Position numbers and translations under genes: made by a program. The notes beneath the pieces were generated by a model. That model was given only the letters and a program-made list of their open reading frames with translations. It did no database searches and had not been told where the DNA came from. From Clitoria ternatea (taxonomy: Eukaryota; Streptophyta; Magnoliopsida; Fabales; Fabaceae), in the NCBI GenBank assembly GCA_037962975.1, contig CM075675.1, forward strand, positions 32,056,501 to 32,120,500: DNA of 64,000 nt, in the 5' to 3' direction. Shown here piece after piece: positions 1 to 12,507 of the stretch. The stretch's first letter is position 1; the number at the start of each line of letters is the position of its first letter.

Positions 1-2528
1 TTCTCATTAATGTAACATTCTATGACTTTGCCCTCAGGACGACCAGGATAGTTAAATATTGAGCTTTGTTCGTCCACACTGGGGTTTGGTGCGACCCTAA
101 GGTTATGGGGGATTCTAGTCATTCTTGTTTCTATCTTTGTCGGAAAGTAGAATAAAGCAAAAGTAGTCATTTTTTCCGCTAAGTATGCCTCACAAATCGA
201 TGTTTCAACGCATGCCTTGTTTGACACTTTGTCTTTTAAAGAGTGTAGGAATCTAGTGAAACATAAAGAATTATTAAGTTATATATACATAATTTTTACA
301 ACAAAATTTGGAATGGAAGTAAAGTTGTTCTAACGTCTAACCTTTCAAACGGATACATCCAACAATAATGCACTAGACCACCAACCCTAGCCTCGTATGG
401 TAGATGAATCGACAGGTGCTCCATAGAATCAAAAAGACTAGGGGAAAATCTCCTCTAGCTTACAAATCAACACTGGAATGCTTTCCTCTATCCTCACAAT
501 TGTTTCCTTTGTTAAGCCTGTTGCTATCAACTCTTAAAAAAAATGACTCAACTTAACCAACGGTTTCTAGATGGGTTTTGGTAAGGCATGAAATGTGTAT
601 GGTAGTAGTTATTGCATAAAGATATGACAATCATGACTTTTCATGCCAAACAACCTGCCTTCCTTCAGGTTGACAAATCTACTCAAATTCAAAGCAAAAC
701 CTTCAGGCATGGTCAACCCATTCACCCACAAAAGGACAATCACCCGTTGAGCTTTTGTTAATGCATATTTGACTTGTGGTTTAAACTTTTTGCCACGTCC
801 CATATCCCTCAATTCCAAATCTTTCCTTAAACACAAACTTACAATAGTCTAATCGGGTTTTCTCATTGCCTTTTGTTTTCCCCTTGATGTCTATCACAAT
901 GTCAAATATGTCCATGAAAACATTATGTTCAGTGTGCATGACATCTATTTTGTGTCTTAACAACAGGTATTTCTAATATAGAAAATCCCATAAAATACTT
1001 TGCTTCACCCAATGATGGTCCTTCCCATAACCCACAAACTCCTTAACATTCTTATCCCAAATATAAGGAGTGTCAGATACTCTCCACCATACCTGTGGAC
1101 TGGATAATCTATGGGGTGGAGGTTCATTCATAACCTTGTTTTTCTTAAAAGAGGTTATGTTTCTCTTGTATGGGTGATCCATTGGTAGGAATTTATGATG
1201 ACAGTCAAAATAACTTGTCTTGCCACTAATGGGGAGTGATTCTCCCCCAGTATGTTTTATGCATATAGGGCAAGCAAGCTTCCTAGACGTTGACCATTCA
1301 GAAAGCATACCTTAGGCAGGAAAGTCATTAATGGTCCACATCAAAGCAGCCCTCATCATGAAATTGTTCTTCAAGGATGCATTATAGGTCATAACCCCAA
1401 CATCCTATAATTGTGTTAACTTCTCAATCAATGGTTGCAAAAAGACGTCTATTTTTGCCTTTGGTTTTTTGGGTCCTAGAACTAGTACAGATAGAAATAT
1501 TACCTCTCTCTTCATACACATCTCTGGGGGCAAATTGTATGGGGTCAGTATAACTGGCCAACAAGAGTACGCTCTTCCGTATTGACCAGACAGGTTAAAT
1601 CCATCAGTACATAGGCCAAGACGTATATTACGCAGCTCATATGAAAAGTATGGGTAAAGCCCATCCAAATACTTCCATGCTTTCCCATCAAATAGATGAC
1701 ACAAAAGACCCTCTTGTGTTTGATTCAAAGCATTCTAATGCATGTGTTTTGTTATGGACAATGAGGCGTATAAATGTTGAAGACCTGGTGTAATAGTAAA
1801 GTGTCACATTTTCTTCCTTGTCGTCCTAGTTACCTTCCCCATTCTCTTAATAGTTTTGTAACAATCCTTGTTACAGTGTACACATTTGTCCATACTCTTG
1901 TCTACAAACTCGTTTTGGAACAACATACACCCGTCAACATAACACTCTATCTTCACACATCCCAACCCCAGGTTTGCCACACTTTTCTTAGCATAATACA
2001 GGTTTGACGACACTCTGTTTCTATTTGGCATAGTGGAACCCATCAAATCCACCATTCTATTAAAACAACCACCCGAGAGATTATACTTTGCCTTTATGCT
2101 TAAAGCAGCTAGGGATACAGATGATTCTGTATGAGTCTCACACCCTTCCTATAACGGGATCAGCCCGCCATCAACAAATCATAAAATCTCTTAAGATCCG
2201 GATTAGGATCCTCCTCTACACCCTCATTTTGATCCCTAGGTTTGTCATCATGTTGTAGAACATGCCCGGTGGCAGGTCCAACATGATCCATCACCATCTG
2301 CTCCATGTTGTTGTAGTTATCCCTGTTACCCCTTACTTCATAGTAAGACGGTTGCATAAGTACGCTCGATGGGATGGGCGGTAAGTGCTCACTATGGTTG
2401 TACCACCAATAATATCCTTTCATGAATCCCTTCTCATTTAAGTGACACATCATATCATCAACGTATTCAAAATTCATACATCCGCACTTAGAGCAAGGAC
2501 AACGATTATGATCCAATTGGTTGTACAT
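1..2528 (-). pseudogene. TNP2-type CACTA transposase, decayed
   Basis: The family cuts CACTA elements at their terminal inverted repeats in the nucleus. Fragments in order on the minus strand: a transposase-associated domain at 2528-2160 (RCPCSKC, then the region usually ending in a WHGE-like motif); TNP2 pieces at 2055-1804, 1728-1405 (HLFDGKAWKYLDGLYPYFSYE; NIRLGLCTDGFN), 1308-973 (ACPIC), and 963-781 (KIDVMHTEHNVFMDIF); then 836-609 (GMKSHDCHIFMQ). A DUF4218-like stretch continues at about 600-330 (PSFFDSMEHLSIHLPYEA). Frame changes and stops separate the pieces, so no single protein can be made. The usual start of the transposase-associated domain also appears internally deleted. The C-terminal end is outside the window. 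Confidence 0.87.
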
Positions 2529-2529
2529 C

Positions 2530-5500
2530 CATTGTCAATGTGCTGGAACCTCCATTCACGATATCTAACGATAATAGGATTGGTTACTTTAATTAAACAA
2601 GACTTAACTATCGTTCGTGAATCACTCTCTATCTCTTTGATGTAGGTGGGGCCCTATCCCATTCAGAATGAAAACGTAACCATCTGTAACTCATCTGCAT
2701 GTTTGTGTTAACTTTATATGTTGACGTTCAATCAGAATTTTGACAGCATTTTGAATTAGTCCCCGAGTACACAGAGGTACGTGCGGGTCAAAACACCCCA
2801 CGTAGACATGCACCCAGAGACAACACGAAATGTAAAAAAATGGAATCCAATTACACATCAACAACACAAGTTTCACATAAACAACAATATCTATGGTTTA
2901 CGCCCTACTGGATTCATCCTTAACTGTCTAACCAGGATAATTCAAGATCCAACACAATACGTGTTGTGTTGTGTCTTAAACGGGAACCTATTTAGGTACA
3001 CACATGGTCTAACAACACAGGGAGCCTACCAAAATTTTGGTAGAGTCTCATCTATAAACTAGACATTTCAAAACTTTACAAGCGCCCTGTTACACACAGA
3101 AAACTGCCCAATACAGTTCAAGCTATATAGAGTTCAACATAACACAACTCAGAACATTCTTACTCAAAGGTTAAACCATTACATTGGTTAGGGGTATTAG
3201 GGGGAAGATTACAAATGAAATATAATACACCACACTTGAAAAGGAGAATATAATACCCATACATCTTTACTTAGGATTCGTTTTTTATTTTCTATCGTTA
3301 TAAAATGCATTAGTTACAAAATAATTGGATATAGTATAAATAATTTGTCATGAAAAAGGTCCTAATTCTAAATACTAGAGTTGACATACGCGGCATATAA
3401 AAATTTCACTTTTAACCGTATACAAAATAGAAAAGATGATTGAATTTAAAGTACAAAATAGATTATGAAAGGCAACATAAATTGTGAAAGGAAACATAAA
3501 TTAGCCTTTATGATTACCACAATTTAATTTTCTTATATTACAATCACACAGTTGTCCACAACAAAATAAATTATTTCTCAAATCTTAAATCCTAAGGTCT
3601 TAACTTAACCAAAAAATTATCCTAAAGTCTCAAGAAAATTCAGACCTATATCAAGAACCATCAAGGTTCATATAGAACAATACAAAAAAAGAAAAGCCCA
3701 TAATGGATGCAAAAGGGAGAAAAAAGAACATACCTATGCTGAAATTTGTTTCACTAAAGCGCTCATACAAAAACTCCTGGCTTTCGGACTGTTGCTAGGA
3801 AAAGGCATCAAGAAATTTATACACACATGAGTAAGCAACTAAAAAAAGGTACTACATTTTTATTCACATGATATGATAAGCAATGAAAAATAGAACTCCT
3901 TATTTAAATAGAACTCCCTATTTTTCAGCTGCTGCAAATAGGTCCTTTTGATCTAAAGCATAATTAATAAAGTAAAAAAAAGGTTTGGTTTATTTGAACT
4001 CAAATGTTAAAAGAACAAAGGAGCCTGACATTAAATATTAGTGTAGTTATACATTTTTGTTCATAAATTTTTTTCTTTCTATGAAGATTCATAAAATTTT
4101 TTGATAAGGCGCGACATTTTTAATGAATATGAAGAGAGTGTCTCTGCTAAGTGCTTCTGAACACAGATTCACAAAATTAACCTTACGATGCAAGTTACCT
4201 AATTTACATCATAGAATCTAATTTAGAGCATTACAAACTATAATCCCATAAGGAAAAGGATGCGACATATAATGATATAAGATGCAATTTTATATCATGG
4301 ATAATAATATCCCATAGGAACTTTAGGTGGCAAGGTCCTGGGTAAGGGATGGAAGGGTGATGCAATAAAGATTGAGGCATAGTGAGCGCTGTTTTACTTT
4401 ATCAAGATTACTACACTGTCACACTCCGTACCCCATTCATTCATTCATAGAAATATAGCATAGCTGCAGCAGGTCGCAACACAAATACACCACCCAATCT
4501 CCATAACAACTTTAATAATATTACTACAATTAGTAAACACTAGACTAATTAATTAAACTAAGGTTTCCATTCATTAACTTTTAGATTTAAAACTAAATCA
4601 GCTAACTGAAATTGAACAACCGAGAAAAGGGAAAAATTAAATGGCATATAGAATATAAAATTGATTACAAAAATCACAAAGTTAACAAAGAGAAGAGGAA
4701 CAGAAACGTGTGATTTGATCAGTAAGCTGGTGGGGGTCTACTACAAGAATATACTCATGTTGATTTTTTGTTTCAATGGAACCAAATCTCAAGCTCTAAA
4801 CCTAGTGTAGTCAAAATATACTCACTAATGAATCCGATTTCCATGCATACCAAGCTGTCTACATTGGCTGTGATGCATATTAAAATCAGGCCAACAGAGA
4901 AACCAACAATATATAATAATAAGGAAAAAGGAGATGACATATTTAATTAAGTGGCCATGTAACTGTAATTAATTTTTAATTTTCATCATTTATGTATAGT
5001 TATATTATTCAGATGTTTAGTCCTCAGAAAAAAAGAATGAAAACAGTGGAACTTCAAGCCCTATTTTCTAAACAAATCTTAAAATAAAGACCCTAAAATA
5101 AAGAAAAAGGCACCAAAATAAACAAAAAGTAAATTTAGTCTCACACACATTCATTATCTTAGATAGAGTGGCATAGGAACTGCAAAGGACCATAGCACTT
5201 TCTTGATCCTCAATTTCATCCAACAAAAGAGATAATTGAATTACATTCGGATAAGGTCAGAAGTGAACAAATTTTGACTTACATAATCACATTAATAAAT
5301 TGGACAGTTGTTTTTTTATATATAATTAAAAGAAATAAAAAAATAACAATATTTATAAACTACATATCGATCATTTAACTGATAAAATATCAATTTAAAC
5401 AAATCATAATCAAATTAGTAATAACTACGAAATTCGTTCTGTTTGGATAGCAATGATAAATTGGAGTAAGAAATAGGTGCACTTCATCTCATTCTTGATC

Positions 5501-7811
5501 AAATATATCCCACCCAATCCTCCCAAGAATAAACAAATAACAAATGATTATGTAAATTAAGCAAATTTAGGAACGTATTGCCTAACTCTATTTTATTTGT
5601 AATTAATAAGGAGAAAAGCAAGGGAACGAAAAGCATATTGAAAGCATCAAACAAGAAGAAAATAAAATATGACCAAAAATAAATTGAAAGTATAAGCATT
5701 TCATATTTGGAAAGAGAGAAAAGTTTACATGGAAATAAAATTCTAAAAGAAATTATCAATCAAGTTTATAAAACCGTTTTAAAAAATGGTATGGTAAATA
5801 GTAGGTAGAAATCAATCAAGAGTTTTGAATTTAAAGAAGGATAAAACTTAGGATGCAATTGCCCCTAATGTTATTCTGTAATAAAAATTATAGGTTTATC
5901 TCAGAAACCCATGAAATATTGGTAAGACAGATTAGTAAGATAAAACTCTGAACAATGCCTAAAAACACGTGAGAGATTGTATCTACTCCTGAGGTAAAAT
6001 AAAACTAATTCTTGTTGGTAACAAAGGCAAGTTAAGAACTACATCTCTTCAAAACTTCATATGGCTTTGCAATATTATTGAGGTTTTGACAAAACGCAAA
6101 AGTTACTTTCACATCTCTTTCTTCATGAGGGAAAAAAGATTAGGCTTAAAACCAAAAACAAAGTGTCAATGTGTAATGTAGGAAGGTTATATCATTCCAC
6201 TTTTTAAATCAAATGCTTCTTCTTCTTGCTTTAGTTTTTCAGGTTCATGCTCTTAACATAAGCTCTGTTGCGATGACTTTCCAGTCTTATCTATGTGCTT
6301 TGTATCAATTCTTAATGGAAACAATGTTCTTTCTACCACTAAAGAAAAGGAATAAGATTGTTTATGGAGTAATAGGCAGGAAGGTTTGGGCTTTATCATG
6401 AAAGTATTGTTTGCAATCATGAAACTTGAAAAATAACTTTACCTACTAATAATTGTAAATGTTGTGACTAATTTTCATAGAAACATATGAAAATGAAAAG
6501 GGATGTACAAGATTATAAACGTAAAGTCAGAGCTCTTACACAACAGTGTGTAGTTTAAGCAGTAATGATGAATGTACCGGGAAATAGGAAAAATCATACA
6601 AAAGAAAAAATTAATGAAGAAAATTACTTAATTAAAAAGAAATTAACAAACACAAATATATTACTCTAGATTGTTTATTTGAATAACATAGCTTAAGTAT
6701 TAATTGACTAATGCTAAATTGAAAAGAAATTTAGAAAAATAACAAATATATCTAGCTTCATGTCATGCCTAATAGTTGTTTTGAGATAAATGATTAGCAG
6801 TAGAATAGTTACTACCTACTAATTGCATCCAATTAAATAATTCATAATGGTCACCAAATGCATGAGAACAAGACCAATGGCTGTATACTAATGTAAATCT
6901 ATCAATAAATTGCTCAACTTCCAGTTAGCGTCCAAATCTAAATCAGTTTAACATGTACTACATTATAATTTATAAATTTAAAGAAGCAAAAACTTGGTTT
7001 ATTATCCATGGTGTAGCATTACAGCGTGAGGCTATTAGCCTCTTTCCCCTCCTCAAGCTCACTAGCATGTGAAACAAGCAGTACCCAATATTGATATTAG
7101 CTTGCCTATCTAGTGAATAACATCACCATCCCTTTTTAAGAAAACAAAAAAGTAACAGAAGCTAAAAGAAATCTAGTTGCCCTTGCCGATCATGATGCAT
7201 GCACAATTAGTGTGGAAAATTACTCTTAAGAAGTTAACAAATTTCATTGATCTTAACTTTTGTTTCAACTAGAAACAATACTACTTTGATATATATTTGA
7301 CCAATCTTATTAAGTTAAATTGCATTCATTGCAAGGAATAATTTTTCATATCCCAGTCTTTGTTTGTTAAATTACATTCTTTCTCATTGGTTTCAAAACA
7401 TGCATCAATGTATCTTATAATAAATTTATACACATTTTATTCACACAATCAAGGTATATAATGATCAAGATTTTTATGACCTTTATAGCAAGAATAAGGA
7501 AAAATCATGAATCAGGATGAAACAAATGAATCACGAGATTTAAAAGAAATCTCTGATAGTATAAGGCCCTAAATTGTAAGAGCTGCTAGTGTAACCCCAC
7601 AAACCATTTGCATTTTTTATATGCATTTTTTTGGGGGGTCATCTAACTTTGAACCGATATTATTGTACATCATTGCCATTAAGTGATGGTGTGTCATGTA
7701 GTTGTAACAAAACTAAATCTAAGCAACATTATGCAAATTTTGTTTTGTTTTCTTCCCCTAGCAACTGAGAAAAAAAAAGGACCTAATAAACAAGCAGAGC
7801 AATGTACATTA
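2530..7811. other. Gene-free AT-rich stretch, probably intron/5' region of CACTA-1
   Basis: No open frame here has recognisable protein character. At 2640-2670 the minus strand carries a block reading CTGAATGGGATAGGGCC. It closely resembles CTGAATGGGTATAGGACC about 65 bases before the TNP2 start in the second CACTA (near 15062-15080), so it is probably the conserved segment upstream of TNP2. The rest is AT-rich DNA with short homopolymers. It may hold the first intron between the leader exon ending at 7813 and TNP2, and possibly older nested debris I could not identify. Confidence 0.5.
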
Positions 7812-8100
7812 CCAGCGGGAGCGGACCCTGGCTCGCAGAGAGGGAGACAATGGAGATGAGGGCCCGTGGCTCATAGAGAGGGAGGCAAACAGGGATAAGG
7901 GACCGTGGATAGGAGGGACCGTGGTTTGCAGAGAGGGAGATGACGGAGATGAGGGATCATGGCTCGTAGAGAGGGAGATGACGAAGATGAGGGAGGTGGT
8001 CGGAGGGGAACACCAGAGAGGGGGAGCAGAGCGTGGCGGAAAGGAAGAGAGATTAGGGCTTGACTAACTGGTGGAGGGGAAAGGTTCTGGTTGAGTAACA
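7812..8100 (-). repeat. CACTA-1 leader exon with internal GAGAGGGAG minisatellite and splice donor
   Basis: Read on the minus strand, this begins with a CT-rich stretch containing CCCTAATCTCTCTTCC. It continues with four or five imperfect copies of a 40-60 base unit built around CTCCCTCTCTGCGAGCCA (plus-strand copies near 7837, 7877, 7930 and 7966). It ends in CCGCTG|GTAATG, a reasonable splice donor at 7812. The second CACTA has a comparable short CT-rich leader ending in CAG|GTAAGT at 10948. Inference: first untranslated exon of the transposase transcript. Confidence 0.45.
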
Positions 8101-8914
8101 TATTAGATTTAGCGATGGAAAAAACATTGTCACTACACCTGTGGCTAATTTTTAAAAAAGTTGGCACGTGGACGAACTAGCCACGGCTACACCTGTGGTT
8201 GCTAACTTGGCCTATTTACCGACGACACAACACCACATCTATCGATGACTATTTCTACTGTCGCTATATTTGGCTACTTTTAAAAAAAGTTGACACATGG
8301 ACGCACTAGCCATGATTGTATTGGGTGTCGCTATATTGGCTAATCTAGTGACGGGAAGAAGTCGTCGCTACGGTAGCCAAATATAGCGACAACAATGTTT
8401 TTCGTCGCTATATATGACTACTTTTAAACAAAGTTGACACATGGACGAAGTAGCCATGACTACACCTATCGTCGCTATCTTAGCCTAACTAGCGACGCTT
8501 TTCCTCCTGTCGCTATATTTAGCATAGACAACATTATCGACCACAGACACCTGTCGCTATCGTTAGGCGCCAACAAAAAAAAAGGGGAAAGCAAAAAAAT
8601 AGAAGGAGGTCTATATAGAAACGGCCTTGGCGATGAATCATTATTACTGACGAAATTGATCCGTCGCTAAGTTGGGCGCCAACAAAAATACTTGGAGAGA
8701 AACCAAAAAAAATGTAGAGAGGGAAAACATAGCGACCAGCCCAACGACGGGTGTTTGCAAATTTTAGCGAAGAGATTTGGTTGATCAGTGATATAGTAAC
8801 TAATTTTCTTTCTAAGGTCCCTTTTCATATTTCGATCACTAATGGGGTCGTTGATTAGTGACGACATGTTTCGGTCGCTAAGTTGAAGTAGCTACTAGGC
8901 TTTTTTTAGTAGTA
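8101..8914 (-). repeat. CACTA subterminal repeat array (TAGCGAC/GTCGCTA)
   Basis: GTCGCTA and its complement recur through the segment in both orientations, often as 'gtcgctatatttggctac' and 'gttggcacgtggacgaactag'-like blocks. Dense short inverted and direct repeats next to the terminus are typical of CACTA elements, where they bind the TNPA-type protein. The end at 8914 lacks the final G of TAGTG (A instead), a point change that could impair excision. Confidence 0.6.
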
Positions 8915-9971
8915 AAGAATATGATATTATATTTACTATATAAATATTTAATAATATAAAAATAATTTATTCATATTAAAATCTTTGATTTGGATATTTC
9001 CAAGCATATCCACATAATAAATCGAGGTCCACATCTCAAGACTGTGGTATCCACGTAAGCAGAAACCTTATACTCGAGGTCACATCATTGGAGTATACAC
9101 ACAACATTAACATTGGAAGGCATCTTTGAGACTAATCTAGAACATTAATTCTAAGAGCTTCTACAACATCATCAACAGGATCCTGTGTAATCTTGAAAAG
9201 TTGTTGCACGTAATTACTAGCTCTGTGTACACAATGTAAAATATAAATATTACACAGATAATACGCAAAGTAAGTTTTAGAACTTTTTTTGTATTCATAG
9301 GATTGCTTGAACCACTCTACTTACTTGAATGTTGTGAATGCCTTAAGGGACATGACTTTAGTTTATTGCCAAATTGCAGGTTAAGGCTCAAGTGGATTAC
9401 ATGTCAGACATCATACCCTAAAGATTTACACATCGATATAAAAGATCAATAAGTATTTTTCCTAATTAGACCATTGTATACTAGTTCTCAAGTGCTCCAT
9501 GCTTCAATCTTTTCTTATTTTCAACCAAATAATATGTTTTGTGTGCAACCGAGTATCCTTTAACCTTTACTCAAAGATGAATTTCTTGTTGTAAAGATCA
9601 TCAAAGGAAGTTTTACCTCTCTTGATAGAACTTTTTATGTATATACAATGAAATTTGAATATTTAATATGTTTAAAAGGCCAAACTATCCATCAATTGTG
9701 TCACTAGAACATGTTTAAAGTGTTGAACTAATAGTCATAAAAGACATTTAGCACCTACTCTTGTAAGCAATTTAAAAATTTATTTTTTGTTTAGATGATG
9801 TGAAAATATAAAAATTTTTATAAAAAAGAAAATGATGAAAAAGAAAATAATATGAAAAGAGTATAAAAATATAGATAATTATATAACCGTTAATATAAGA
9901 ACATGAGAGATTTCGTAATTTAGTGCTTTATAAGGTTGAGCAGCGAATTAGATTTGCATGTTCAACTTAAT
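8915..9971. other. Unassigned AT-rich spacer
   Basis: No gene, RNA or repeat family is recognisable. It separates the presumed CACTA-1 terminus from the LTR start at 9972. Confidence 0.5.
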
Positions 9972-10299
9972 TGTAACATCCCAAAATTTTAGAAAAAATA
10001 AATTATTAGATGATGATAATTAATTATTTGATATCCAAAACATATAGGAAAATTAATTAGACATTAATTGTGAATTACCGATAAATTAAAATTTACTGAA
10101 ACTGGATGATTTAACAGATGGTATAGGACTTGTAAAGTCAAATTAGATATTTAATGAGTTTAGAATAATGAGGATTTAATTATGGTTATGATGGTATGAA
10201 TAAAATAATTTTTGGAATTGAGATATTTATACGACATAACATATATAATCAAATGGTGAAATTACGAGCGCAAACGAATTAAAAGAAAATGCCAATTTC
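9972..10299 (+). mobile_element. Left part of an LTR split by CACTA-2
   Basis: It starts TGTAACATCCC, the same LTR start seen at 38076 and 41177 and on the minus strand at 14846, 23378 and 50302. The preceding bases are TTAAT. The LTR is interrupted at 10300 by the CACTA insertion and resumes at 34193. The last 120 bases (10180-10299) are a close match to 34258-34379, because the insertion fell in the first copy of an old tandem duplication inside this LTR. Confidence 0.65.
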
Positions 10300-10800
10300 C
10301 ACTAGTGCAAAAATTGGATATAACAACGGGATATAATCATGGGTTAAAGTGGATCGGTGATAAAAGCATGCGCGGTGACATTTTTTAAATTATAAGGTAA
10401 ACGATATAATCAGGAAAAACTATATAATCACGAACAGCATTAGATCCGTGATCGTACCCATTAATATATAATCACGGTTGAGGAGTCAACCGTGGATATA
10501 TAGTACCTAAAATATATATCCATGGTTGACTACACAACCGTGACTATATATTGATGGGTACGATCACGGCTCTGATGTTATCTGTGAATATATATTGATG
10601 GCTATAATCACGGTTGTATTTCCAACCGTGGATATATAGTTCAGGTACTATATATCCATGGTTTACTTCACAACCGTGATTATATATAGATGGGTACTAT
10701 CACGGTTATGATGTTAACCGTAGATATAGAGTTGGCATTTAACCAGGGGTATTGGTGTAACCATGATAATAGGGGTAATATTATCACGGTTGCAATGGGA
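10300..10800 (+). repeat. CACTA-2 5' subterminal repeats with large palindromes
   Basis: ATATAATCACGGTTG and its complement CAACCGTGATTATATAT recur about every 40-60 bases in alternating orientation. 10446-10480 pairs with 10535-10569 (33 of 35 positions). An inner arm pair beginning AGTCAACCGTGGATATATA also matches at 18 of 19, giving a nested hairpin of about 124 bases. A second similar one lies at about 10590-10710. The motif ATCACGGTT is shared with the 3' subterminal region at 33835-34170, as expected for transposase-binding repeats. Confidence 0.8.
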
Positions 10801-10811
10801 TCTATGAATAT

Positions 10812-10948
10812 ATGTTTAATTTAAGTCAGGGTTTTGAAGGGTTTAGGTCATTTCCCCGCGTCCCTAACTTCTTCTTCTTCCTCTTACGCTCTACTTTGTC
10901 ATCTACGCATTGGTTGAGTGCTTCATCTTCATCCCTTTTCTATTCAGG
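10812..10948 (+). other. CACTA-2 leader exon and splice donor
   Basis: A GGGTTTTGAAGGGTTTAGG segment is followed by a CT-rich leader and then CAG|GTAAGT, a near-perfect plant donor, with intron start at 10948. It is the counterpart of the leader near 7812-8100. The short open frames across it have no family resemblance and are probably not translated. Confidence 0.45.
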
Positions 10949-11916
10949 TAAGTGTTTCCTCTTCTTCCTCTCTTGTTTTCCCTATGTTGCATTGTGTGTG
11001 ACGTTCTCTTCCTCTATTTTGTTATGTAGAGCACAGCGTCATGCCCTCTTCTCTGTTCACTGTCGTTCCCCATCTTCGTGGTTTCTTCATTCAGGTAGAT
11101 GACTTCTTCCCTGAACCCCCATTATAGTATATGTGCCTTTTACTGCTGAACTCAATTGTCTGCGTGCTGTTCCCTGAACCCCTATTATCATTGTGCTTTT
11201 TTTGTGGCCATGTTCCCTGTTCCCTGAACCCCCATTGAATCAGATTAGTTTCTCACAACCAATATATGCATTATTCTGAACTGAAAATTAGTGACATGTT
11301 CTGTGTATATTGTTTGTCTTTTAAAGATTTGGTTTTTACTTTGATTTTTGGTAAACCCTGAACTGCTGTTAATTGTAACCTTTAATTTAGAATTTTATTT
11401 TAGTTTTTAAAATTTGAATTGGTTTTCACTTTGAATTGGTTTCACTTTCACTAGTCAGAATTATAAAATTTAGAATTTTATTTTAGTTTTGACTGCTGTG
11501 AATTATTACTAGTTTCTGATTAGGAAGTTTTTACTTTTCGAATGTGTTTAATGATAAGGTTTGGTCACTATAAAATAGGTAATTTTAGTTTTACTTATGA
11601 TTTATTTTTTTGCTTACTAATTTTTTTTTATTAATATGCAAGATGTTTAAAAATAGTTCACGCCATTGTTTAGAGTGTTATTGTTGATTTTTTGTTTTGA
11701 AAGGGTAAATAAAAGATTATCAAACTTATAATTAACATAAATATACATAGGATTGAAAATTTAAAATACATAATTAGATTTAAAAAATAAAAAATCAATC
11801 TAAAATATTTACCAAATTAAGGTAAAATACAAATAAGAAAGTAAATGTATAAATAAACTTTAAACAAATTGAAGTTGTTGATGCTAACCTAGTTAATGAA
11901 AGTTCATGTGATCTTA
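10949..11916. other. Gene-free CACTA-2 intron-like sequence
   Basis: T-rich DNA without recognisable coding content. A short phrase, CCTGAACCCC, recurs three times at about 11112-11230 within CT-rich text. It lies between the leader donor and the TNP2 start. Confidence 0.4.
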
Positions 11917-12180
11917 TAATCCATTATCCATAATCCATAATCCATAATCTATAATCCATAATCTATAATCCATAATTCATAATCCATAATCCAAACTTTA
12001 AAAGTCTTATAATCCAATACCATAATCCATAAATTCATACTTCTACTTCAAAATAACACAAATTAAAAACATCATACTAATTACTAAATTAAAGTCCAAA
12101 CTTTAAAAGTCTTATAATTTAATACCATAATCCATAATCTATAATCCATAATCCAACACCATACTTCTACTTCAAAATAA
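11917..12180 (+). repeat. ATAATCC heptamer minisatellite and local duplication
   Basis: The 7-base unit ATAATCC, with variants ATAATCT and ATAATTC, is repeated about ten times at 11917-11992 and again at 12122-12155. Between them a segment of about 100 bases starting CCAAACTTTAAAAGTCTTAT (about 11991 and 12091) is duplicated in tandem with small changes. This is not the plant telomere repeat TTTAGGG. Confidence 0.75.
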
Positions 12181-12507
12181 CACATTTTTAGGTATTATTT
12201 GTAATCAAAATTTATATTTCACTTATATAATGTTATTTCTGTTGTTGTTGGTTGCTCGTATATAATGTTATTTCTATGGTTGTTGTATGTGTGTGGTTGT
12301 CAATATTGGGAACTCGTAGGCTCATACTAGTTAACTAGTAACTAGTATGAAAGTTGTTGTGTATGAGTGAACCGTAGTTCCCCGTTTGAGATTCGACAAA
12401 AATGGTCATTAAATTAATTAATTTCATCATTTGTGTTGAATCTTGAATTGTCTGTTTGGACAGTTTGGGATGAACAATTGTTTTTTAAACGTCATTAGTA
12501 CGTCCAA

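Larger units (their letters stand above)
1..8914 (-). mobile_element. CACTA (En/Spm) DNA transposon, minus strand, truncated by window start
   Basis: Seen: a decayed TNP2 transposase at 1-2528 reads leftward, and a TAGCGAC-rich array lies at 8110-8914. The outer edge of the array, read on the minus strand, is TACTACTAAAAAAAG, one base from a normal CACTACTAAAAAAAG terminus. Between them is a minus-strand leader with a splice donor at 7812. This matches the order in the better preserved CACTA at 10300-34192: terminus, subterminal repeats, leader exon, intron, TNP2. Inference: all of 1-8914 is one element in minus orientation, its 3' part lying beyond the window. The join across the gene-free 2530-7810 stretch is not proven, so the array could belong to a separate non-autonomous element. 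Confidence 0.55.

Noticed and set aside
8434..8670. 78-codon frame in the TAGCGAC array
   Set aside because: Subterminal transposon repeats; composition follows the repeat.
11917..12160. Interstitial telomere repeat
   Set aside because: The unit is ATAATCC, not CCCTAAA.
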